64,000 nucleotides of DNA from Theristus sp. LFF4_11 (lineage: Eukaryota; Nematoda; Chromadorea; Monhysterida; Xyalidae): positions 28,790-92,789 of the forward strand of contig JASANC010005328.1 in the NCBI GenBank assembly GCA_030248135.1. The letters are read 5' to 3'. The translations under genes and the position numbers were made by a program. Below the pieces are notes generated by a model. The model was not told the origin of the DNA, did no database searches, and saw only the letters and a program-made list of their open reading frames with translations. Shown one piece after another: positions 1-11,100 of the stretch. Within the stretch, counting starts at the first letter, position 1. Each line of letters opens with the position of its first letter.

Positions 1-355
1 CGAGCTATTCTCGCGGCGTCAAAAGCGACCGTTCAAAACATCATTTTCTTCCGTCGCGTGCTGTCAATAAAACGGCGCTCATTGCACTGCGGCGGCAACA
101 TGAAAAATATTAAAAGTATTGAATTAGCTGCATTCCATGCGTTGTGATCGGTCAGCTGGCTATCTGCAGTCGCGTTTTTGCAAAAGTCAGTCGGAAGAGT
201 TGTTTACGTGCGTCGCCGCGCGTATAGCTTATTTTTAGCTTCACAAACGAACGAAAAACATATCAACAGACCGTTGGCAAGTAAGTTGTTTGCCGACCAG
301 TAAAATATCGAAATTTTTTAACCACCAAAAACAACTGACGAAAGCAACATAATAA
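1..355. other. Non-coding leader stretch
   Basis: I see no gene, RNA or clear repeat here. It ends at a transposon copy that begins near 356. Confidence 0.5.
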
Positions 356-593
356 TATGACCTATTTTTTTAAACGTGTCCCAATGAAATGACGTCATGC
401 GCCGCCAAACATGCGCTTGCCGTTCACTGCAACCCAGACTTCTGTTTAGCCGATTTCTTCCCGTAAACAAATGGTGAATGTCGAATCAGTCACACCAAAC
501 TGACATTTTAGTGCCTGTACTTTGACAAACGGGCGTTTTTAAAGCAAATGACGTCAGTTTAGTCTGGACACGTTTCAATAAATCCACAATACC
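356..593 (+). mobile_element. MITE copy 1 (partner at 4932-5171)
   Basis: A block of about 238 bp is repeated in direct orientation at 4932-5171 with few differences. Its two ends are imperfect inverted repeats of each other: both arms contain AAACGTGTCC followed within about 10 bp by TGACGTCAT. That makes it a short non-autonomous DNA transposon. It has no coding capacity. This copy ends about 33 bp before the first ATG of the receptor gene, so it lies in the receptor's promoter or 5' UTR. The TGACGTCA cores are CRE/ATF-like palindromes, but binding is not shown. Confidence 0.75.
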
Positions 594-625
594 TAATAAG
601 TAAAAATAATCCGACACGCAGCACA

Positions 626-3197
626 ATGGCGTGTTCGTGCGACGATGCGCAGGCGCTCGCCGCTGAAATCATCGAGCTGAAATTGTACAAACTTGTGAAT
701 TTCACGTCGCCACTGGACTGGCATCCGAAGCACTGCAGCGCGCTGCACAAGAAGCGGCCGATCTGCTACACGTGCTACACGTGACCGAGCGATTCGGCTG
801 AAATGCTCGCGCTGTACCGCTACGCGATGCCCGTTGTGCTGGTCGTTGGCACACTCGCGAACATTCTCTGCGCTCTGCTGTCAGTTCGCATTGTTTTCTG
901 ATCAAGTTCAAAACTTCAACAGATCGTTTGATAGGTTGAGGTTGTGTTGGCCATGTTTGCAGCCAATCAGCGTTTGCAGGCAGACGCCAAAAATGTTTTC
1001 CCAGAAAATTATTAAAATTTCAAACTGTCGATAAACAGGTTGCTCTGACATTAATTTCTCAGCATACAGAATTGTATTGGTCAAAGTACAATGTGTTCAT
1101 TGTAAACCAAAAAACAGCAACACATTGCGAACGACACACAGGTACAACCACCGATACCTGCGTGGCTCCGCGACCGTGCGTCTGTTGTTGGTGAAGGCGT
1201 TTGCCAACGGTGCGCAGTTGTTCAGCATGATCCCGATGATCGGGTACTATTACATGCAACACTGGCGACCGAACGAGTGCGCCCTGCTGATGCGGGACGA
1301 CACGAGTGCGTGGGCTTTCTGGCACTCCGTAAAATACGTCGCGTTTGCGTCGAACACCGCCGGCACACTGGCTGTCTGGTGAGCCTGTTGGTGTTGACGG
1401 TTTCGGTGGTCAAATTAGGTCGAACTGTAAACTTATACAAACTTATTTCGGTTGGTTGAACTCACTAAATGAGATCCATCCAGCTAGATGCGTAGTCAAT
1501 CAGCGTGCCAAATTCTCGAAATGAATGCACAAAACTCGGTGCTGCATTTTCACAGTTTGTCTGTGGAATGTTTTTGTCGAACGATACAACTGAACGCACA
1601 CTGCTGACCAACCAGCTCAATCAGCACAGACACGCACTGCTCGTAAAGGAGCATTCATGAAGCTGTTTCATGAATGCGCCTTAACGCTCGTTTGTCTCCT
1701 TCACCAGGCTCGCCGTGGGCGTCACGTTTGAGCATTTCGCGTTGGTCGCGTGGCCGCTGCACGGCAAACGGCTCAGTCGTCTGCTGGTTGCGAACGTCTA
1801 CGCGGCCGCAGTGCTCGTGCTCGCCGCCGCACTGCACGCGTTCCACATTGTCGCCAAAAGCACGGAGACGCGTCGGTGCTGCGCCAGTGACTCGTTGGTC
1901 GCCTATCGGTACAAGCTCGCCGATGGACAGTCGATTGGCGCTCGTGAGTTCAGTGTGCGTCGAAAAAGCAAACGTGGTCGCCACACACAGCTCGGGCAGA
2001 CCAGTTCCGAACATGTCACCAGCACATGCGAGATTGGAACTCGGATGCACTCGTTGGCTGTCTGAGAAACTAGTCACCAACCAAGTCATAGGGCAGACCA
2101 CACTTTCTGTTACTGATTGATTGAGTCAGAAACTAGTCACCAACCAAGTCATAGGGCAGACCACACCTTCAGTTATTGATTGATTGATTCAGCAGTCCCC
2201 ATTGCTCTAACGACCATTCATTACCACACGAATGAATCAGCAATTCAACCGCCTCCATTGCGCAGTGACACGGCTGTACTTCCACGTCACCAACGTGTTC
2301 ATGGTGGTGCTGCCGTTCGTGCTGTTGGCCGTGTTCTCCGTGTCGTTGTATTATCGATTGTTCTGCGTCGATCGCACACGACGCCTCTCGGTGGCTGCTT
2401 CGCGTCGCATCAGCACACGCAGCATCGCTGCTGGCAACGAGACACCGCAGCAACAGCAGCAGCAACGCTCGTCGCAAGAGGAACACAAACGATGCGTCAC
2501 TGCGCTGGCACTCGTTACTGCATCCTGCCATTTGATGCTCGAACTACCGCAAGTTGGTGCACACGTGCATGCCACAGTTGTGTGTGGGTCATTTTGGGTG
2601 CAAGCAAGATGCTCAGTTCTTGGTCAGTATTTTTGAGTGACAATAGTCGCCACGCCACATGGTCGCAATGGCGTGTAAGCCAGCCAGGTTGATCGTTCAA
2701 AACGGGTGACCAAGCCACGCAGGCCCTCACGACAGCTCAGGCTAAATATTGATGGACAACGCAGACATTTCTGCTCTCACAGGTGTTCCTGCTTGTGATG
2801 GCCGCAACACATCGGCCCACGTCCGGGCACGGCCTCTCGCTGCATCCCTGGGTGGTGCCACTGGCAAACTTTCTCAGCATGACGCACGCAGCCGTGCCAT
2901 TCTTCGTTTATACACTCTGCAGCAGACGATTCAGGTTGGCGCCGAATAGGACGTGATGTTTCAACAGCGAGATGCAGAGCTAGCAATTTTACAAGTGTGA
3001 ATGGATTTTGTGTTTCATGATATTGTACGACGCCATATTATTAATGTTTCAGAGAAATCTTCATTGTGGTCGCACTGAATCCGGTTGGCATCTGTCGTCT
3101 GGACGCCGCTGACGTGGCCGCATTGGAGTTTCGATCGACTCGCAGAAGTCGTGCCTGTTCGATTCCGAATCCGAACCAACGAAATAATAACGTGTGA
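626..3197 (+). CDS. Rhodopsin-type neuropeptide GPCR (FMRFamide-receptor-like), in-frame TGA near the N-terminus
   Basis: Six coding exons fit with matching phases: 626-879, 1142-1378, 1708-1954, 2241-2552, 2783-2934 and 3053-3197. The product is a seven-transmembrane receptor. TM1 carries VLVVGTLANILC. The DRY position after TM3 reads EHF, followed by ALVAWPLHG. TM6 runs across the exon 4/5 junction (CHLMLELPQ then VFLLVM). TM7 ends AAVPFFVYTLCSRRFR in place of NPxxY. This resembles invertebrate FMRFamide-type peptide receptors; ligand and G protein are unknown. Reading from the ATG at 626 gives an extracellular stretch with an N-glycosylation site (NFT), then TGA at 782-784, then the same frame continues into TM1. 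Starting instead at ATG 803 gives 389 residues with almost no N-terminal domain. Exon 1 donor is GTCAGT; other donors are GTGAGC, GTGCGT, GTTGGT and GTTGGC. It could be a recently damaged gene or contain a base error. Confidence 0.8.
2060..2185 (+). repeat. 63-bp tandem duplication in GPCR intron 3
   Basis: The block beginning AGAAACTAGTCACC at 2065 recurs at 2128, an offset of 63 bp, with only a few differences. It lies wholly in the intron between the exons ending at 1954 and starting at 2241. Confidence 0.85.
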
Positions 3198-3256
3198 AAA
3201 TTGGTGTTGATCACTGCTATGACTTTCGATATTTCTGTTCAATTACATGTACAATG

Positions 3257-4171
3257 TACAGGGTGGGCCAAAAAAAAGGTTCCATTTTCAAACTGCTGTC
3301 ACTGGCTGGTGTTTTAATATTATGAGCTGAAATTTTCAGCACTGATAAAACATGCGTTGCCATTTTACTGACAAAATTTTTTTTCCGATATATAATTCCT
3401 AGCGGTCACTGTGGCAGATTTTTTAAAAAGCTCGAAAAATCAACAAATTGACTGAAATGAGTGCAAGAAAAATTTAGTATCAAGATGCGTGATTCAATTT
3501 TGAAACTGTTGCGAAGGTGACAAATTGGTCTTTTTGGATACCCGTAATAGTTCAAATCATGCGCTCAGAGTGGAAAGGTCTCACACTTGAATTGCATTTG
3601 AGCACCTCGAGCGAAATTCTGATGTTTCACAACGGACTCGAGTCAGCAGCCATGCGACTGCGACAGAAAGAATTGTTCAGTTGATTTTTTGTTTTCTGTG
3701 TTGCTCTGTCTGTTAATTTGTTTCTTTTGAAAAGTTTTTCTGCGGTTTGAATAAAAACAGTGTTTCAGTTTCAGTTTTCTGCAGTTTCGTCATGGTTAAG
3801 TGGACAGCAGAACAACGGGTCAGGTGTGCTATCTGGTGGGAGCAATCCGAAAGTTTTTCTGCAGTGACTCGCCAGTTTCGCGTAAAATTTCATCCAGCCG
3901 CTGCCGGACGACAAACCTTGATGATGATTTGGATGTCTATGAGCAATGATTCGTTGTTAAATTCTTGGTTAAAAATCCGTTTTTTTGAAAATTTGGGAAT
4001 TTTTAAACATTGTGCTGTAAAACTGAATCTACTTGACCAAACTAGATAAAAATTTTGTCAGAAAAATGGCATCATATGTTTTATCAATGCTGAAAATTTC
4101 AGCTCATAATATTGAAATACCAGCCAGTGACAGCAGTTTGAAAATGGAACCTTTTTTTGGCCCACTCTGTA
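3257..4171 (+). mobile_element. Mariner-like element, internally deleted
   Basis: Inverted repeats of about 124 bp lie at 3259-3382 and 4046-4169, starting CAGGGTGGGCC on the left and CAGAGTGGGCC on the complementary right end. They differ at only a handful of positions. Both sides are flanked by TA (3257-3258 and 4170-4171), the target duplication of Tc1/mariner elements. Inside, 3792-3930 encodes a remnant starting MVKWTAEQRVRCAIWW and running to RQFRVKFH. This resembles the helix-turn-helix DNA-binding region at the start of mariner-type transposases (DUF4817-like). The catalytic DDE/D part is absent, so this copy cannot move itself. It is about 60 bp downstream of the GPCR stop and could supply its 3' UTR sequence. 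Confidence 0.85.
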
Positions 4172-4374
4172 CTCGGATGTGTAAAATACTGTGTAAACTA
4201 AATACTACTATACTGTGTATAGATACTGACTAAACTGACGCAGAATAAACTGCAATTTTCATCGCCACATAAAGATTGTTCCACTCACACCAGCTGCCAT
4301 TCTGGTTTTTCAACTCATTTTCTAACGGGATTCAAGCCAAACCAAGCACACTCGTTACCATCGTAGTCATCATC

Positions 4375-5342
4375 ATGACCAAGGCGTCCAAATCAAAGTC
4401 GAACACATTCACGACCATGTCGGGCGACTTGACCGTGAAGTACACGGACATGGAGAAGACGATGGCACAGACGGCCTGCCGCATCGTCGCCGAGGTCTGC
4501 CAGCAGCACGGTGACATCATCGACGATCTCAACATTGCGAAACTCATCAAAATGGTGACCACAAAATCAGCGACCTTTTGCATGTTGTCTGTTTCACGTC
4601 TACACTCTAATATAGTCGAACTCTAACTTATTGGCAATCCAGCTGATTGGTTGGTGATCGCGCGATGCATGCTTTCTATCTAGGACAGACTCCGCCTCCA
4701 CAGCAATGCTTGCACAGAATGCATGCCTCACGTGATCACTATAATTTCGAGTACGACTGTGGTGCTTGAGTGAACTGAAGTTCCTGCACGCTAACAAATA
4801 ACCAAACTCCGTTCCAAAATTCAGTAAATGCCAACATTTTATGCTAGAGTCTTGGAATGGATTTTGGCATTTTTTCAGCGTGCGCAGTGAACTGTTGATC
4901 TGGAACATTACATTGCACCCTGCGTTGTTACTATGACCTATTTTTTTAAACGTGTCCCACTGAAGTGACGTCATGTGCCGCCAAACATGCGCTTGCCGTT
5001 CACAGCAAACCAGAATTTCCGTTTAGCCGATTTCTTCCCGTAAACAAATGGTGAATGTCGAATCAGTCACACCAAACTGACATTTTAGTGCCTGTACTTT
5101 GACAAACGGGCGTTTTTAAAAGAACATGGCGTCATTTTAGTCCGGACATGTTTGAGTAAATCCACAATACCAGTGTCAACGTTTCTGTTCAGAACATGGA
5201 CTCCCTCTACATTCGCCCGTGTGCCCCGTGGCAGTGCGTTGTGGGGCACCGCTTTGATGCATACGTCACCCACGAACAGGGATACTTCATCTACCTCTAC
5301 TACAAAAATCACGCTGTCCTCCTGTTCAAAGGCATGGAATGA
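4375..5342 (+). CDS. LC8-like dynein light chain
   Basis: Two exons, 4375-4554 and 5193-5342, join in phase 0 (donor GTGACC, acceptor TTCTGTTCAG) to give 109 residues. The family is the LC8/DYNLL light chain, a small dimeric hub protein of dynein and many other complexes; canonical LC8 is about 89 residues. Family hallmarks are visible: DMEKTMAQTA in helix 1, then WQCVVGHRFDAYVTHE and FIYLYYKNHAVLLFKG. Odd points are an N-terminal extension of about 14 residues (a second ATG at 4417 would remove it), a changed segment before the conserved W, and two extra residues (ME) at the end. It is therefore a divergent paralogue rather than the near-invariant housekeeping LC8. The 638-bp intron consists largely of two MITEs. 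AATAAA occurs at 5346 and 5473. Confidence 0.85.
4613..4760 (+). mobile_element. MITE of the GTCGAACTC-end family, in the LC8 intron
   Basis: The left end reads AGTCGAACTCTAA and the right end, complemented, reads ACAGTCGTACTCGAA, so it has short inverted ends. Its left half matches, in reverse orientation, a fragment in aldo-keto reductase intron 4 (6536-6619). Related ends are seen near 42030-42076 and 46341-46390. A TA lies next to the left end, which suggests a Tc1/mariner-type MITE. Confidence 0.65.
4932..5171 (+). mobile_element. MITE copy 2, abutting the LC8 exon 2 acceptor
   Basis: Direct repeat of 356-593 with the same inverted-end structure. It ends about 21 bp upstream of the LC8 exon 2 start at 5193, so the branch-point region of this intron is probably transposon-derived. 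Confidence 0.75.
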
Positions 5343-5673
5343 GCGAATAAACACGACTCCATTCTGAAATATCACGACCATTGAACATTTCTCATTACTG
5401 ATTAGTTTTCTTCTTTCTCAAAAAAATATTTGGTGTCTAAATATATTTGGTTTTTGGTATAAAGCAACACAAAATAAACTTGACATGATAGCACGTATTG
5501 GGTGGATGGCGCGGCAGAAACCGGCGCCAAAAATGTAAATTGGTCAAAAATTTCAAAAAATACAAAATCCATTTGGATAACGTCAAGACAAAGAGAAAGA
5601 AAGAGAGATGGCACTTGTGGTGGCAGTAACAGCCAAATTCAGTTTCCAGCCGGGCATGTCGTTTTCCGCGGTT

Positions 5674-8195
5674 TCACAATTTCACGGGCAACGCCAACTC
5701 CAACGATCGCCTCGTTACACCGACGCGTTTCAGTTTGTGCCAGTATTTCTCGACGTCCAGAATCTCCCAGTTCGCATTCGCCAACGGGTCCAGGTGACGT
5801 CGCATGATTCGTTCTTTCACCTTGCGCTCCTTCCAGTTCAGCTGCGTCCAGCTGGTCTCAATGTTCTCGCGCAGCATGTCGATCGTGTTCGCACTGACGA
5901 GACAGCTGTGCACGCCCGGAAAGTTCATCGCGTAGTGCACTGCGATACGACACACGCTGACCTTCTTCTTCTGCAGCACGATAGTTTGGTTTTGTAATAT
6001 GCTTTTGAATTTTTTTTTAAAGATCGCTGCAACTAACCCGACAGTATTGCACAGCATCCTCGCAAGCATCCTTGATGTACTTCGGTGCTGGATGCCACAA
6101 CGGAGGCCCCTGCGGCGTCAGAACGCCCATCGTCAGCGGGGCACAGTTGATGATGCCAACGCCGTAGTTCTGCAGGTAGTTTTACCATCTCTTGATTTTT
6201 TACATTGAGAAAACCGCACGTGGAGAACATTGTGGTGGCGAACGCAACTTTTACAGACAGTTTGATTGATGCCTTTCTTCAATGCTAGTCACTGTTCTCC
6301 AGCGTTGTAAACAAAGTGACCTTTTTCACACGCACTTGCAGATAAACCATGCTTTCGCCGAGTGAGCCGTCCGCTATCGTCCCACGGCAGTAGCTCATGA
6401 CGACGTCAATTTTGAATCGACTCTTTTCGAGAATATTGCTGAATTGAACAATTGCTGAATCGGCAACAGAACATCTCAAAACACTTTCAATGAATACAAC
6501 AAATGTTATGTGCGTGCTGTGGGGAGCGGAGTCTGTCGAGTCTGTCCTGCACAAAAAGCATGCATCACGGGATCACCAACCAATCAGCAGATTGCCTATA
6601 ATTTGGAGTTCGACCGTACATGATTTTGTGCGTGTGATAGCCGATCAATCCGATGTGGCGGACGCGGCCGGACGCACGAGCCATCGACAGCGCAGGCAGA
6701 GTCTCCTCGAGTATCAAACGCTCCGAAGGCGCCATTTCGTAATCGTGGATCTGCGTTGAGCATGCACAGCAAACGTGATTGTGCGAACTTGACAAACTGA
6801 ATTCCGTGCTGTTGACTAAAGGCCCGTTTATACCCGACGTATGCGCATGCGGCGCGGCACGTCACTTTAAGTCCCGTGTTATTGCATACTGCCTTTCATA
6901 CAGACGTATGCATGTACGGCACATCACGTCACTTTAGCTCTCGTGTTATTGCATGCTACCGTTGCTACCTGACGTACGTCGACGTACGTCTGCATACGTC
7001 TGGTATAAACCCTAACCAACCGACGCAGCTGCCGCACCAACCTGCACACAACACAGGTCCAGGTATTTGGTGCCGAGTCGCAGCAGGCTGCTGTCGACCG
7101 CTTCCAGCACCTTTTGACCGCGATAGTCCGTGAATCGGGCGTAGTCGAGCTCGAAGCGGCCCACTTTGGTCGCAATGTAATAGGCACGTCGCGGCACTTT
7201 CTTCAACGCCTGGGTTTTTACAAGTAAAGGTTAAAAAACGTACATTTGAGGATTGGCGCCATGTTCGATGAGGAAAAGCCGAACGCTGACCTGTCCTATG
7301 ATCTCCTCAGAGCGCACTTGTCCGTACCAGTAGGCGGTGTCGATGAACGTGACGCCGTGTCTGAGCGCCTCGTGAATGATGGCACGCACGCTGTCGCACT
7401 GGCCGTACAGACCGCCGAATGGGCCGCCTCCTGCAGGAAACTGATCATCATGAACTACAACCGTTTTTGCACGCACTGTACAACAATGAAACGATACGTG
7501 CTGCTCATGTTTGATCGGCATCGGAACACTGAAGTGTTGGCAAATGGAAAAACATTTACAATGGTGCCACCTTTTTCAGCAAACGGGACGCCAACAAGTA
7601 CAGTCACCGTACCCAAGCTCATCTTCGATATGAGAATATCGGTTGCACCGAGCGGTCGATAAGTCATTCGTTTCACTGAGCTGAGCACATGGAAGCCGTC
7701 AACGTAAAACGGAGGCGGCGTCCAGTCCTCGGCCACCCTGCCCGCCGAACTGGCCGACAGCGCAGAGTCCGTGTCTAACGGCCCGTTGCGAACCCGATTT
7801 CGGCCACCGCTTCCGCTGGCGCCGAGACTGGCTGAAATATCTTTCAGAAACTTGTAAAAAACATGCATTTTAAGCGTGAAGCAGCACTTAGTGACATAAA
7901 CATCATATCCATGGTTAATCGCAGCTACGCGTCACTAATTACTATTTCATTGCAACTCCTTTCCCCGTCGCGTGTTGCAAACATAATCAATGCATTTCAG
8001 CAGCTTGTAGCAGCCACGTTTTCTCAGTGTTATTGAAACACCGCTTTCTGTACGCTGTGGTCGTGTACCGAATCCCCGCGACGGTCCAGCCGAGTCCATC
8101 GAGTACGAAGTTGTCAACGGCGATTCGGGTGCACTGGTGGGACGTCGACGGACGCGCCGTTCGGAGGCCGCCCGCGACAGTGCACGAGCGCTCAT
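5674..8195 (-). CDS. Aldo-keto reductase, L-galactose dehydrogenase-like
   Basis: Exons on the minus strand: 8195-8069 (less certain), 7831-7613, 7430-7291, 7209-7042, 6750-6620, 6438-6336, 6169-6038 and 5970-5674. All phases close and give 438 residues. The enzyme should be a NAD(P)-dependent oxidoreductase with a TIM-barrel fold, most like the insect and plant L-galactose dehydrogenase branch. Visible landmarks are YVDGFHVLSSVKRMTYRPLG, GGPFGGLYG, the catalytic FIDTAYWYG with Asp and Tyr, the catalytic Lys in YYIATKVGRFELDYA, QIHDYEMA with the active-site His, and GPPLWHPAP. The N-terminus is longer than usual. It is Arg/Ser-rich (MSARALSRAASERRVRRR), which might target mitochondria. If the first exon is wrong, the start is ATG 7868. 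Introns 3 and 4 each contain a MITE. Confidence 0.88.
6536..6619 (-). mobile_element. MITE fragment at the AKR intron 4 donor
   Basis: On the minus strand this begins GTACGGTCGAACTCC, the terminus of the family also seen at 4613-4760, and continues with the shared block around ATTGGTTGGTGATC. It starts at the first base of the intron, so the 5' splice site GTACGG overlaps the element boundary. Confidence 0.6.
6817..7015. mobile_element. PIF/Harbinger-like MITE in AKR intron 3
   Basis: The element spans 6820-7012 (193 bp). It starts AGGCCCGTTTATACC and ends GGTATAAACCC, forming inverted ends, and is flanked by TAA on both sides (6817-6819 and 7013-7015). A 3-bp TAA/TTA duplication is typical of PIF/Harbinger elements. 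The interior has repeated ACGTATGC/GACGTACGTC palindromes. A relative with the same TSD lies at 48495-48677. Confidence 0.75.
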
Positions 8196-11100
8196 TTAGG
8201 AGCACGCCGAATCAGTCGCAACAGGCATCACTCGCGGCATGATTTGTTGGGCGTTACTGAATGACAGACGCGTTTTTCTCGTCCAACGTTCACTGAGACG
8301 TGCATTGCGACGGGACAATCGCATGTTAGAAATCAACGACTCTGGACGCTTGAACATCAAACGGAATAGGGAGTTCGCAAAAAAATAATAATTTTAATGT
8401 GTTCTGTCCACCGTTTCTAAATATTTATTCAAGCGATTTAGTGGCAAATAACACCATGAATAAATGGAATTAGTTTTTTAACCCGAAGAAAAAAACACTA
8501 GCAGTTCCGCGCTGTGTTAATTCTAACTTTTAACTTGGAGCATTATCCAAAATAAAATGTCTGTATTCATGTCCACATTTTCACAAAACAGAACAATACT
8601 CAGGGCATAAAACTGATGTGTGAGGGTGGTGGTAACAGGACAGCTTACAAAGGAACATTTTCGAATGTACTGCGTTGGTCCCAAAGCTCCCTTTCCGGTT
8701 CTTTTTCTAATCTGTAATAGTTCGATTAGCCTGTGAAATTCGGTAGCTTTAGAAACTGAAGCTTTACAACAGCACTGAAATGCAACTTGAGCAACAAGTG
8801 TACATGTTTCTCATAGATAAAGTGCTGCTGCTGACGGCGATAAACTGTCTAAAAAACTACAAACGAACTGAATGCTAACAAAGGGGACAATGTGCTTACA
8901 AGTGGTTGCGAGACCGTTTAAGGGGACGCCCTCTGAACTGCATTTTGCACTTGTATGCATAGAAAATCAACCGGACTCCGTGTGCGTGTGCGTGCGTGTG
9001 AGTAACTCTTGCCAAACGACGTCGATTTCGACAAAGATGAGCGGGTGACAATTTTTCTTGGGGACCTGACTTGAGAAGCTTCCTGGAACAGTCTGCCGTG
9101 TTTCAATGAACATTTATTGTTTCGCATTGTCCTGAAGAAACATTTATCTAACAAATTTGCGAGGTACATGGTTTTGTTGTTCTATCCAGCCCAAACTGTA
9201 AAAAATTTAAGCCAGTCTGCACACGAGTTTTTTCGACAGTTTCAATGCCATTTTACCACCCCCTTTCAATTTTGTTCATCTGTTAATGTTCGAATGTTTA
9301 TAAGCTAGAATATTATAGGACCATCATAGTGGCGCTTCAAAGTTCGAGTGTGGGGTCGCCAATTGTGGTCGATTTGGTGAGTCGGCAGATATCAAAACGC
9401 ATACGGCTCTTTCCATAAACCACTTAAACAAACCCGCAAGGAGTCAAAACTACCGCTTGGTAATTCGTGTTGTGAAACCAAATGCTTGTGTTTTATGAGT
9501 CAAGTTTTACAATGTCCATCCACTCTTTGCTACCGCATTTCAGTAGCGGCTGAAAAACGAATCATCAAATTTATTATGCGAGCACATATCAAAACCATAG
9601 TCACTTCGCTACGAACTTTCACCAAAAAACAACATTTGTCTTTTGCTGTGTCTACATTAAGTGATGAAACAATTGTTACGGAGTAGTGTTGTTCATTGTT
9701 GTGGTTTCGCAAGTACCGAATCTGAATAGCGGTGCGCCGCGTACCTGCTACATCATCAAAACTGAGCCGCCCAATACTTTACTGGCACATCAATCTTGGT
9801 GTTACAACAAGGCGCCGCGTGTGGCCCCGATGCAGCCCATCAATCGCAAATGTTGTTTTTGCGGTTTTGCATTATTGTTTGTGTTCATTGCAGGCGGTCA
9901 GCGTCAAATGACGGTCATTATGACACGTGAAAGTGTTGTTGCGGTCTTTGTCTGTAACGAGTTCCGAGAAAAACAAGAAAACTTTATGACCACGACCGAT
10001 GATTCAACACATTCTCCGTCCGATGTCAGTTTTAGGAAGGTTGGACCATCAGTCTATACCGTACCTTACTTGAATCAACAAATATTGACCAAACGCCATT
10101 TGACGAATAACTTGCTGAGCCTCAGCAGCCAATCCCGTTTACTAGTGTGTTTGAAGGGCGATTAGACAGCTGCCGTGTGACAACAACAACTTTGCCTGAG
10201 AGCAGACACAGTGTTGTTTGTAACATGAACCTCATCACGGATTGAATGGTTGACCACAAACGTAAACGAATACATGGTAAATAGGCGTTGCACACACACA
10301 CACACCCACAAGATCGTTCACCAAAGTTGTCGTGTCGTCTTCGGTTTGTTTGCACAACGGCTTGCCACAAGTTAAAACTATGATTATTCAAAAACCAAGT
10401 GAACAACAAACGCAAGCTGCTAACGTATCGTGCTAATCATTTATCTGCCTACCAACACTTTCATTCAGGCACATCACATCAACATGTATGTATTGTCAAG
10501 CGCAAGCCAACTGCTTTACATGTTACACCGTTTACGACTACGGTAATGCAAACACAACGAGCGATTATGGTCACCCGACTCGCCGACTTAATCGTAGTCC
10601 CGGTGTTTAGGTGTTTATTTTCATTCGTCTACGATTTATTCTGGACAAACATCATTTGTTCGCACACATTTTGACGTGGCGCTAAAGTATTTTGGTCACA
10701 CCCCAGCCCGTTTCGGTCGTGTCGCAACCTAAAGCGATTCGCGGTGTGTGCACCAATCGACGGAAAGGATTCGATTACAGCACGAAAACAAATGCGCCTG
10801 CGATTAGCTTGCGTCGGTTCTAATGTGCACCCGCTATGACACATAATATGCTCAACATTCTTCGCACCATGACCATATTCTCAGCGACACTAGCAGCTTT
10901 GCTGCGTCCGCTCCGGTTTTCTGGGTGCGATCAATTTGCACTTTGTCGCCGCCAAAATTTTGTTATGAGCGCTAGATTTCGATTTATTATGTATGGCATG
11001 TCTGTTTCAGCATTATATGCTTCATGTGCCACACCGTTAAGTGTCTCTCTCTCCCCACTGGTCGAGGCGTTACATTACACACCGTATTCGGTTACAAAAA

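Noticed and set aside
782..784. TGA as a selenocysteine codon in the receptor
   Set aside because: No reason for selenocysteine in a GPCR N-terminus and no SECIS-like element was recognised; mutation, error or a later start is simpler.
7246..7662. Plus-strand frames over the aldo-keto reductase
   Set aside because: They are shadows of conserved minus-strand exons with matching splice phases.
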